From NCBI GenBank assembly GCA_964467615.1, contig CAYXRK010000073.1:1-21913 (forward strand): 21,913 nucleotides of DNA. The letters run 5' to 3'. Below the pieces are notes generated by a model. That model was not told the origin of the DNA. It did no database searches and saw only the letters and a program-made list of their open reading frames with translations. Positions 15,480-21,913 of this stretch are shown here, one piece after another (within the stretch, counting starts at the first letter, position 1; every line of letters begins with the position of its first letter). Position numbers and translations under genes: made by a program. The stretch is from CAYXRK01 sp964467615 (GTDB taxonomy: Bacteria; Hydrogenedentota; Hydrogenedentia; Hydrogenedentales; GCA-2746185).

Positions 15480-16391
15480 CTAGGCCAAGTTCTCCTCGGA
15501 TAGTGCTCTTGCGGAATCCACCCCCGCTAACGCGAAAATTCGGTCCTCCGTAATGATCGCCGACGCGCTCATCGCGGATAGCGCCATTAGTTGGAGGGCC
15601 GCGCGATTATCGGCGCCGAGATCGGTGTACGAATCCATGCCGGCTATTTCCGCCAAGAAGGATGGCGTAATCGCGGTATCGGACCGCGCCATCGCGGACA
15701 GGGCCAAATTTTGGAGCGATACTTGGCGCTCCGTGCTAAGACTCACCAACGAGTCCGTACCGCTTAAGGCCGCTAGATGTTCGGCGGTAATCCCGGTTTC
15801 CGACCTCGCCATGGCGGAAAGCGCCGCGGCCTCTAGCGCGGCCCGCCTGGACGGATCCAGCGCCTCCGACGTGGCCACGCCGTCCAGGGCGGCAAGGACC
15901 TCGGGCGTCACGCCTTGGCCCAGTTCCGCGATCGCATCCAGCACCGCCTCGCGCAAGTCGTCCCGCACGTCCACGGGTAGTTCATCGATACTCCCGACGC
16001 CCGCGAGGGCGGCAAGCGAAGCCTGATCGATAGATGGCTTCGCACCGGCGAGGGCCCGCGCCGCAAGACGCTGTAAACGCGGTAACTCGTCTTGCGGAAT
16101 CTTCTGGAAGGATTCCGCACCTGAAATGTCCGCGATGCGTTGGGGCGTTATACCCCCGTCGGTACGCGACCACGCCTCGAAGGCGGCCCCTTGCAACGCC
16201 GTCCGTTCGCTCGGATCGAGGTCGTTTAGCGATTCCACGCCGGCGAGTTGGACAATCGCGCTCGTTTCCAATTTGCCGGTCGCAGAGCCAACGGCAGTCA
16301 GTGCCTGGCCCCACAAAACCGTTCGACTCTCAATCTCGACGTCGCGCACCGATTGCACTCCGGCCAGCGACGCCAACCGTTCTTCCGTGAT
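15435..16391 (-). repeat. Eight tandem 40-residue protein repeats (319 codons)
   Basis: Counting codons from 16391 downward gives seven units of 40 residues and one of 39 (the seventh). The approximate consensus is 'ITxxxLAALAGVxS' followed by 'xxLxxxxRxxLxxxALSAM' and 'ARSxTG'. Units 5-7 share 'ALSAM' most closely, and divergence rises toward unit 1. The pattern suggests two or three short helices per unit. The units lie between the fourth LRR array and the last one. I do not recognise a named repeat family. Confidence 0.8.
15480..15482 (-). other. In-frame TAG interrupting the giant LRR reading frame
   Basis: The codon at 15482-15480 reads TAG on the minus strand. The frame is open for 1,467 codons before it and 424 codons after it, with no frame change. 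Aligned to the flanking tandem repeats it falls at position 25 of a 40-residue unit, where the other seven copies have V, A, R, D, A, S and A, followed by an invariant leucine that is also present here. A one-base change from a Ser TCG, Gln CAG, Glu GAG or Lys AAG codon could create it. Confidence 0.85.
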
Positions 16392-19300
16392 CGTTTCTCC
16401 CCTTAGGACCAGGCTGGAAACTTCGTCTCTCACGTCGATGATTTCGGCTTCAGTTAGCTCCCGCAGATCGAATTCGGCCCTCTCCAGTGGCAACGAAGAA
16501 AGACGGAGTTTTGATTCATCGCTCAGGCCGGACCCGTACGCGCGTAGCGAATTGAGTGAAGTCATGCCGTCGACGTAGTGGTCGTAGCGTGTGTCTATCG
16601 GCGACTGGCTAAGATCCAGATCACGTAACGCCGGTAACTGTTGCCAGTAGACTAAGGCGCAGCTGCTTAACTCGGGATTGCGTCGACTCGCGAGACGTTC
16701 GAGGGTATTGATATGTCCCAAATGCGCTAGACCGTCGATTCCCATCGGAACACCGGTCAGATCCAGTTCCCGCAATGAAAGAGCGTCCCTTAAGTACGCG
16801 AGGTCGGCCGGGCCGACCTGGGCCCCGTGCAGTGAAATGCGCTTCAAGTGGCGTAGCGCCGTAACGTGGCGCAGCGCCCCCGGCCCGATTTGTGCGTGGT
16901 CCAGCACCAAGCTTTCCAATCCCGTCAGAGAACCGATGGCGGCGAGCACGCTGTCGGTGGCGTCGGCCCCCTTTTCAACCGCCAATTCTTTGACGAATTC
17001 ACCTGGGAGTTGGGTCAAAAGCTCGGCGTGTTGAAGCCCTTCCAACGACACAAGGACTTTTAGGGCCTGGTTCGGTGGTATGACAATCTCGCAACACAGC
17101 GGGCCGACCATGGTCCACGCGCCGCCCTCATCGTTCCAGTCCCGAATCCAGAGGACACCCAAGTCATGTCCCCCTTCAAATTTGATTACACCGTTCGGAG
17201 GCGACAGCGCCCGCGGCGGTTTAGCGGAAGCGTGGGATCCGGAGACGAAGAATTCGCAACCCGGTAGCCCTTGACGGGCGTCCGCCACACCGTCTTGAGT
17301 CACGCGCGTGTCTTCGATGTACACCCTGCGGAGATTCCCCATAGCCTTGAGCGATTGAAGACCGGCGTCCGTAACGGCGGTACGCGCGATATCCAACTCT
17401 TGCAGGTCGGTCAACGCGGTCAGCAGCTTCACGCCTTGATCGGTTATCGCCGTGCCGCCAAGGCGCAACGACTGAAGCGTTGTCAGCCGCGCTATAGACT
17501 CGAGACCCACGTCTGACAACCTCGTGCCGTACGCGTCCACGGCCTCTAGTGATTCGAGTCCGGCCAGAGGGACCATCGAATCGTCTGTCACGCTGCTTCC
17601 CGCGAAGCAGACCTCCTGCACGTGGTCCATGGCGGGCGACGATAGCCATGTGAAATCAGTGATGTCGGGGCGCACTTCGAGCCGGAGTTCGCCTCCCGCC
17701 GGGGCCTCGATGTTTCCCGTTGCCGGCCCGAGACGCCGCCAATTTGCTCCTACGGATCCGTGTTCCCGAAACCACAAGATGCCCACGTCCGCGTCGCCCG
17801 GAAATGTCAACTGTATTGTCTCTCCCGTCGTGACCGTTATTCTGCAATTGGGAAGGGCGGTGCGCAGTTCAGAAACGAGCGCCGGTTGCGCTTCTACGCC
17901 GGAGAGGTCCAGTTCTTGGAGGAACGTGAGTCCCGACAGCGAAGCCAAATTCCCTTCGGTCAAGGATGCGGCGCTCAAGTTGAGCTTTCGCAAGCCCTGC
18001 AGCGCGCGCAGCGTTTCCATGTCCGCGGCGGCGAGGCGCGTGCCGCGAAGGTCCAATTCCTGGAGTGAGGACAACTCCCGCACAGACGATATCCCCGACT
18101 CGGGAAACGACGATTGCTCCAAATTCAACGATTCCAAACTGCGGAACCTGGAAAGCAAGTCCATGGATTCCTGATCAAGTGCGCGCCCCGTAAGGGCCAT
18201 CTCGCGAAGTCCCTCGAACCGGAGCAGGGCCTGAAGTGAATCCGTTACGGCGCCGGCTGCGGCAGGAAACCGAACCGAGGCCAAGAGGTCCGCGGGAACG
18301 GATTGAAGCGGTCCGGCTAAAGCGGCCGGCTCCACCTCGGAGTCGAGTCGTAACTCCACGCCGGGTGGGAGATCTACGGTACCCCTGGCCGCGGCGAATC
18401 TCGTCCACGATTGCGAAGTTCCGATCGGGCGGACCCACAAAATTCCCCTGGAGCTGCCTCCGGCGAAAGTAAGACGGGCTGTGGAACTTGGCGTGTATTG
18501 GATATCGCACTGCGGCAGCGAGGCCCTCAATTCCGCCACCGCCTTCTCGCTGACGCGGGTGTTGATCAGAATTATCCGCTCGAGCTGCGACTGCCGAAGT
18601 TCCGTCAGATCGCCGTCGCTCAGGTCAGCGCCGGAGAGGTCGAGAGTTCGCAGCGATCCCATGGATTTCAAGTACTGGAGCGCGGCGCCCGTGAGATTCG
18701 GTCGCTCACGACACGCGGAAAGGTTCAGGTCTTTCAATCCCGCAATGTTCGCGAGATATGCCACGCCATCATTCGTAACGCGCGTACCTTCCAAATCGAC
18801 GCTCCGGAGGGTCGCAAGCTCCTGCAAATCGGCCAAGCCGGCATCCGTTACGCGCGTGTAGGAGAGATCGAGCTCCTCCAACGCCGGGAAAGACTTGAGG
18901 ATTGAGACGCCCTGGTCGCCAACCCATGTGGCCCGCAATATAAGTTTCCTGAGATTCTTGAGACCTTGGATGTGGTGCATTCCATTGTCCGTTACCGCGG
19001 TATAACTTAGATCGATTTCTTCTAATCCGGCGATTCCGCTCAAGCGTTCGAGCGTTTCGTCCGTGATCCGTTCCGGCGCGAGAAAACGTTCAAGGGCGGA
19101 GAGGCCTTCCAGAAATTCCGTGCCCGAATCAGTGACGTACGTACCTCGAAGATCCAGCTCCTCCAGTCGGTACAAGTTGCCCAACCACACCGCCGCGATG
19201 TTGCCGATGTCGGTCCGTGAAAGATTCAGACGCTGTAAGAAGGAGAGCCTGGACACGAAGTCCATTCCGGCTGAGTCGATGGTGGATCCCTCAAAGTTGA

Positions 19301-19883
19301 CCGCCTGCAAGGCTTTTGGGTCAAAAAGCGAAAACAGCAATTCGCCGTAGATCGCCATCTCCGTCGCGTCGATCTCCTGAATGACCGCGGCCCTCGATTT
19401 TCTCGCCGACCTCGTGTCCGGTAGCACGGCGCCACCCAAATCATGAAGGCGCAACTTAACCGTGGCATCATGCGGGACTACGACACGGGATCGTGCGTCT
19501 CCCAACTGCATCCACTCCGTGCCGCCCCCACGGTCACCTAGATACAGGATCCCCACGCTGATAGTGTCTGGGAAGACGATCTCGCGGCCCGCCGCTCTTC
19601 CGGCCAATACCCGGTATATCAACGCCGCCCCTACTACCGCTGCCGCGCACGCGAGAACAATGATCACCGCGCCGCGGCGGCGCCTGGATCGTGCGCTGCT
19701 TCTTCCGCCTACTCGGGCCTGTTCGAGGGCGCTACGGCATCGATCGCGAAATTCCGCAACTTCGGCGTTTTGGGGATATGCGCGCGCCAGTTCATCGAGA
19801 ATTCTGAGAGCTTCGGAAAATTCGTGATCGTTCCAAAGTCGCACGGCGTTTTGGAACTGGATTGCTGCCCCGTTCGAATCCAT
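15480..19883 (-). CDS. Giant modular TPR / transmembrane / leucine-rich-repeat protein, N-terminal part ending at an internal TAG
   Basis: This 1,467-residue protein begins with a TPR-like helical pair (about 8-41) and a basic stretch (61-70), then one transmembrane helix (71-91). The long remainder is predicted to be extracytoplasmic. Four modules follow, each opening with a short beta-rich domain (about 103-150, 468-515, 689-736, 898-945) and continuing into 24-residue LRRs of the 'TDxGL..L..L..L..LDL' type. The first two arrays end in 'LPQC' or 'LPNC', the third in 'LPGC'. Residues 1165-1467 are a tandem 40-residue helical repeat cut by the TAG. LRR surfaces usually bind proteins or glycans, so an envelope receptor, scaffold or adhesin is inferred. 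The ATG at 19883 is chosen because the TPR begins there. Ribosome-site candidates are weak (GAGGG about 15 nt upstream). Confidence 0.85.
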   Translation of the reverse strand: MDSNGAAIQFQNAVRLWNDHEFSEALRILDELARAYPQNAEVAEFRDRCRSALEQARVGGRSSARSRRRRGAVIIVLACAAAVVGAALIYRVLAGRAAGREIVFPDTISVGILYLGDRGGGTEWMQLGDARSRVVVPHDATVKLRLHDLGGAVLPDTRSARKSRAAVIQEIDATEMAIYGELLFSLFDPKALQAVNFEGSTIDSAGMDFVSRLSFLQRLNLSRTDIGNIAAVWLGNLYRLEELDLRGTYVTDSGTEFLEGLSALERFLAPERITDETLERLSGIAGLEEIDLSYTAVTDNGMHHIQGLKNLRKLILRATWVGDQGVSILKSFPALEELDLSYTRVTDAGLADLQELATLRSVDLEGTRVTNDGVAYLANIAGLKDLNLSACRERPNLTGAALQYLKSMGSLRTLDLSGADLSDGDLTELRQSQLERIILINTRVSEKAVAELRASLPQCDIQYTPSSTARLTFAGGSSRGILWVRPIGTSQSWTRFAAARGTVDLPPGVELRLDSEVEPAALAGPLQSVPADLLASVRFPAAAGAVTDSLQALLRFEGLREMALTGRALDQESMDLLSRFRSLESLNLEQSSFPESGISSVRELSSLQELDLRGTRLAAADMETLRALQGLRKLNLSAASLTEGNLASLSGLTFLQELDLSGVEAQPALVSELRTALPNCRITVTTGETIQLTFPGDADVGILWFREHGSVGANWRRLGPATGNIEAPAGGELRLEVRPDITDFTWLSSPAMDHVQEVCFAGSSVTDDSMVPLAGLESLEAVDAYGTRLSDVGLESIARLTTLQSLRLGGTAITDQGVKLLTALTDLQELDIARTAVTDAGLQSLKAMGNLRRVYIEDTRVTQDGVADARQGLPGCEFFVSGSHASAKPPRALSPPNGVIKFEGGHDLGVLWIRDWNDEGGAWTMVGPLCCEIVIPPNQALKVLVSLEGLQHAELLTQLPGEFVKELAVEKGADATDSVLAAIGSLTGLESLVLDHAQIGPGALRHVTALRHLKRISLHGAQVGPADLAYLRDALSLRELDLTGVPMGIDGLAHLGHINTLERLASRRNPELSSCALVYWQQLPALRDLDLSQSPIDTRYDHYVDGMTSLNSLRAYGSGLSDESKLRLSSLPLERAEFDLRELTEAEIIDVRDEVSSLVLRGETITEERLASLAGVQSVRDVEIESRTVLWGQALTAVGSATGKLETSAIVQLAGVESLNDLDPSERTALQGAAFEAWSRTDGGITPQRIADISGAESFQKIPQDELPRLQRLAARALAGAKPSIDQASLAALAGVGSIDELPVDVRDDLREAVLDAIAELGQGVTPEVLAALDGVATSEALDPSRRAALEAAALSAMARSETGITAEHLAALSGTDSLVSLSTERQVSLQNLALSAMARSDTAITPSFLAEIAGMDSYTDLGADNRAALQLMALSAMSASAIITEDRIFALAGVDSARALSEENLA
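17049..19577 (-). repeat. Four dispersed copies of a ~45-residue beta-rich module within the giant LRR gene
   Basis: Copies lie at about 19577-19434, 18482-18339, 17819-17676 and 17192-17049. Each has a hydrophobic strand, 'GILYL', 'GILWV', 'GILWF' or 'GVLWI', a variable turn, a conserved Trp, then 'LG' or a similar pair, a 'VxxP' or 'IxxP' strand and a closing 'LRL' or 'LKV'. Copies 2-4 follow the end of an LRR array, and all four precede LRRs. They look like a small beta-sandwich or cap domain duplicated together with its LRR array. I cannot name the family. Confidence 0.65.
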
Positions 19884-20430
19884 AAGACGCTCGACTGGCC
19901 CTCACTGCGTGTGATGCTGTGTCGATTTCTCAAGCGGCGATGTCGGCCCCTCAAAGTGAGGGCCGTCAATCGTTCCACAGTATACGGCAACCTCCCGCGC
20001 GGTAAGCGTTTGAGAGTGTCTCGATCCGACAATCGGTCAGAAGCCTGCCTGTTCAGAAAACCGATCCGCGTTCATTCACGCGCACTACGCGGCCGTCCTC
20101 TCCTAGTAATGGTAAAGTCCGCCAAGTTGGTGATGCAGAGCGACGTGTTCAATCTGAAGCGCGATCCTGGACTTTTCAACCAAACTGGCAAACGTGAGGC
20201 ACAGCTTGAAGAGATCAGTCTTTCATGCTCCTGGCGCACAGCCGGCGCCGAACCATCCAGGGAAGAGGGCTAGGAAGCGGTCAAAGCGCCCCGAGATGGG
20301 GCAACAAGGCCGGTTGCACGCGAGGTCGTACGTCGATGCCCCGGAACAAGGTCGGATTCTCGGGAGGAACAGTCTGCGGCCGAATGCGATCCGCGGATGT
20401 GGTCCTTTTTGTGGTCCCCACGGCCTTTTG
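19884..20430. other. Gene-poor stretch between the giant LRR gene and the tRNA-Pro terminator
   Basis: No convincing coding sequence is visible on either strand here. Open frames lack ribosome sites and recognisable protein character. On the minus strand a TATACT-like -10 (19984-19979) lies about 95 bp upstream of the LRR start without a good -35, so a promoter is only suggested. The proposed leader between it and the ATG contains the inverted repeats described separately. The rest, about 20000-20430, holds nothing I can identify. Confidence 0.5.
19897..19964 (-). promoter_or_regulatory. Possible 5' leader structure of the giant LRR gene (alternative hairpins)
   Basis: AGTGAGGGCC (plus 19955-19964) is the exact reverse complement of GGCCCTCACT (19897-19906). 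The inner part of the same arm (19957-19964) can instead pair with 19945-19953 in a tight hairpin with one bulged base. In the minus-strand transcript the distal arm lies about 13 nt before the ATG and includes GAGGG, the best Shine-Dalgarno-like sequence. The long pairing would therefore hide it. The pairing is visible in the sequence, and a regulatory role is speculation. Confidence 0.35.
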
Positions 20431-20474
20431 AATAAGAAAAGGCCAATGGCTCGCACCCGTAAGCCATTGGCCTT
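20431..20474 (-). terminator. Rho-independent terminator of tRNA-Pro
   Basis: Arms at 20462-20474 and 20439-20451 form a perfect 13-bp stem (AAGGCCAATGGCT on the plus strand) with a 10-nt loop. On the minus strand the stem is followed by TTTTCTTATT. It begins 13 nt past the tRNA CCA end, as expected for an intrinsic terminator of the tRNA transcript. There is no U-tract in the plus direction. Confidence 0.85.
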
Positions 20475-20487
20475 CATTGTGTTGTAA

Positions 20488-20565
20488 TGGTCGGGGCGGA
20501 GAGATTCGAACTCTCGGCCTCCTGCTCCCAAAGCAGGTGCGCTAACCGGGCTGCGCTACGCCCCG
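20488..20565 (-). tRNA. tRNA-Pro (anticodon UGG), CCA encoded
   Basis: The 78-nt minus-strand sequence folds as a full cloverleaf: acceptor CGGGGCG/CGCCCCG, D-stem GCGC/GCGC, anticodon stem CCTGC/GCAGG with loop TTTGGGA, and T-arm GAGAG-TTCGAAT-CTCTC. The discriminator is A, followed by an encoded CCA. The anticodon TGG (plus 20528-20530) decodes proline CCA. A strong intrinsic terminator lies just downstream, so the gene is probably transcribed alone or at the end of a unit. Confidence 0.97.
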
Positions 20566-20644
20566 AACGAGGGACGCTAGCCTATCACACGCGGTCGGAG
20601 GCGGCCAAGAATCCGGCCAGATTGGCGAGGACGCGCCGTCGATT

Positions 20645-20731
20645 CTACGGTGTCATTACGACGACGAAAGTGAGGAATCCGAGCACGGCCCCCAACATTA
20701 CGATAGCGATCCATCGAAATGTTCTCTTCAT
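20645..20731 (-). CDS. Possible 28-residue single-span hydrophobic peptide
   Basis: An ATG at 20731 opens a short frame encoding two basic residues and then a single hydrophobic segment ('WIAIVMLGAVLGFLTFVVVM'), ending at TAG. It lies 10 bp downstream of, and on the same strand as, the O-antigen-ligase-like gene. The composition (KR near the start, then a membrane span) resembles genuine small membrane peptides. However, there is no clear Shine-Dalgarno sequence and no recognised homologue, so chance is a real alternative. Confidence 0.35.
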   Translation of the reverse strand: MKRTFRWIAIVMLGAVLGFLTFVVVMTP

Positions 20732-20741
20732 GCCGACGATT

Positions 20742-21913
20742 CTACAGTTGTGCAGCGGAGTCATTCGCGCGGGCCCGCTTGTTGAATAGCGCGCGAACCA
20801 AGACCCGGTCCCAACTTTCCCCGTCAGGCCGCGACTTGAGGGCGAACCGCGTGACCAGCCCGCCAAGGAACCAAAGATACAGCGAGATGGCGCGAATCTC
20901 GAATGCGGGATAAAACAGCGCGACGATCGAGATCATCACGATGGCACCGGAAGTCCCCAGGGCAAGCAATCGCACCGACTCGTCCTGCGCCGTCCGGTAG
21001 ACGTCGACCGCGGTGCGCCAGAGCCGCCAAACGATCCACGCGAACGCGCCAAATCCGAGTAGGCCCGCCTGCCCGAATAAGTACGCCCAATTTACGTCCG
21101 TGATCAGGCGCTGTTCCTCACCGCGTACGCCGACCGCGTCGAGCGCATGCAAATCGAAAAGTTCGATTGCCCTCAGTCCCAAACTCCCCGGGCCGAATCC
21201 GAACAGAAACTCCTTGAAACCGAGCCGCATCATGTCGAACGGAAACTCGACAATAAAGTATAGCCGTCCGAATTCGGTGGAGACTTCCCGGTATTGCGGA
21301 CTGAAGGGTTCGATCAGCCGCTGCAATGCGCCGGAACCTTCTATGCCGATGTACTGAGCGGATTGCGCGACCCACGGCAAAACTAGAAACAGCAAGGCCG
21401 TGCCGCCAATCGGCAGCAGCGCGGACAGCGCGCTCTTGCGAAGCCACAAGATTACCCACGCTCCGGCCACTAGCCCCAATAGCGGCGAACGCGCGCCCGC
21501 CAGTACGACGCACGCGGCCATCGGCACACACCAGGCGGCCAAGGGCGCGGCGGTAGGCGCCCGTCGCAACGCGAACGGAAACGCGAGCAACAAGTGTATG
21601 CCGAGAAACGCGCCCAGCGTGTTGTAGCGCCCAAGCGTGCCGAATATGCGGCCGCCTTCTTCGTAAATTTCCTGCGTGAACCCCCCGACCGTTAACTCGC
21701 CGAACTCGCCGCCCGCTGGCGCGAGAAACGAGCTGGCCGCGGGCCCAACGACGTATTGCCCCAGCGCGATACACGCCTGACCGAACGCCGCGCTAAGCAA
21801 AAGGACGGCGATCCACTTGATGTCGCGTTCATGAATTTCGACGTAGAGCAGTGGAATGAACGCCACGAACACGCACCTCATGAGGGATCCGTCTCTCCGG
21901 AAATCGAGATTGT
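20742..21913 (-). CDS. O-antigen ligase/polymerase-like (Wzy/WaaL family) membrane protein, partial at its N-terminus
   Basis: The frame is open to the window edge, so the N-terminus lies outside. The visible ~390 residues contain many hydrophobic helices and the family motifs 'GRIFGTLGRYNTLGAFLG', 'VLAGARSPLLGLVAGAWV' and a large periplasmic-type loop ('QYREVSTEFGRLYFIVEFPFDMM', 'FLFGFGPGSLGLR'), followed by the C-terminal helices. WaaL/Wzy-like enzymes join or polymerise lipid-linked oligosaccharides at the outer face of the inner membrane. The internal ATG at 21881 would give 379 residues, but upstream codons ('RRDGSL') continue the frame smoothly, so the true start is probably further upstream. 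The stop is TAG at 20742-20744. Confidence 0.8.
   Translation of the reverse strand, partial: NLDFRRDGSLMRCVFVAFIPLLYVEIHERDIKWIAVLLLSAAFGQACIALGQYVVGPAASSFLAPAGGEFGELTVGGFTQEIYEEGGRIFGTLGRYNTLGAFLGIHLLLAFPFALRRAPTAAPLAAWCVPMAACVVLAGARSPLLGLVAGAWVILWLRKSALSALLPIGGTALLFLVLPWVAQSAQYIGIEGSGALQRLIEPFSPQYREVSTEFGRLYFIVEFPFDMMRLGFKEFLFGFGPGSLGLRAIELFDLHALDAVGVRGEEQRLITDVNWAYLFGQAGLLGFGAFAWIVWRLWRTAVDVYRTAQDESVRLLALGTSGAIVMISIVALFYPAFEIRAISLYLWFLGGLVTRFALKSRPDGESWDRVLVRALFNKRARANDSAAQL

Noticed and set aside
15480..15482. TAG reassigned as a sense codon in this organism
   Set aside because: The GPH transporter, the O-antigen-ligase-like gene and the mini-ORF end at TAG at natural protein ends, so general reassignment is unlikely. 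Site-specific readthrough remains possible.
19770..20273. 167-codon plus-strand frame upstream of the tRNA
   Set aside because: It begins within the LRR gene on the opposite strand, has no ribosome site and no recognisable protein features.
20223..20531. 102-codon minus-strand frame starting 'MGAGGREFESLRPD'
   Set aside because: Its first codons are the translated 3' half of tRNA-Pro, a well-known spurious annotation pattern. The remainder covers the terminator.
20487..20789. 100-codon plus-strand frame starting 'MVGAERFELSASCSQ'
   Set aside because: This is the antisense translation of the tRNA gene, a common false protein. It continues across the end of the O-antigen-ligase-like gene on the opposite strand.

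Overview
The window is a chromosomal segment of a GC-rich bacterium with bacterial gene structure (Shine-Dalgarno sites, ATGA overlaps, a bacterial tRNA-Pro with encoded CCA). No rRNA or phylogenetic marker is present. 'TDAGL'-type leucine-rich repeats whose arrays close with 'LPxC', together with a Ser/Thr kinase fused through a membrane segment to a sulfatase-modifying-factor-like domain, resemble Planctomycetes/PVC-like or Hydrogenedentota-like genomes. That assignment is inference.

Layout. (a) 1-278: a 42-bp imperfect direct repeat, then a palindrome and a well-formed promoter. (b) 279-811: a toxin-antitoxin pair (BrnT-like toxin, CopG-type antitoxin), probably transcribed leaderless. (c) 861-2036 (-): a PLP-dependent Cys/Met-metabolism enzyme, divergent from an S41-type protease (2130-3497, +). 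(d) 3504-4874 (-): a GPH-family MFS symporter. (e) 4993-11941 (+): four tightly coupled hydrolase genes, namely a beta-lactamase-fold serine hydrolase (S12), a prolyl oligopeptidase (S9A), an amidase-signature enzyme starting at TTG, and a DUF885 putative metallopeptidase. None shows a signal peptide, which suggests cytoplasmic breakdown of peptides or amide-linked substrates. (f) 12093-14183 (+): a membrane kinase with a C-terminal FGE-sulfatase-like domain, followed by a small membrane protein. (g) 14205-19883 (-): a giant TPR/TM/LRR gene. (h) 20488-20565 (-): tRNA-Pro(UGG) with an intrinsic terminator. (i) 20645-20731 (-): a possible 28-residue hydrophobic peptide, and 20742-21913 (-): an O-antigen ligase/polymerase-like membrane protein that runs off the window.

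The most striking feature is the giant LRR gene. One in-frame TAG at 15480-15482 splits an otherwise continuous reading frame of about 1,892 codons. The TAG occupies position 25 of the eighth unit of a 40-residue tandem repeat. The unit keeps its exact length and register if the TAG counts as one residue, so the frame was continuous in the recent past or is read through. The protein also carries four copies of a short beta-rich module, each opening an LRR array. TAG appears as an ordinary terminal stop in other genes here, which argues against general code reassignment.

The hydrolase operon, the GPH transporter and the S41 protease may form a catabolic locus for unusual peptides or amides. 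The kinase and the giant LRR protein are convergent neighbours, both with predicted extracytoplasmic sensory or adhesive parts. These functional links are inferred from position only.
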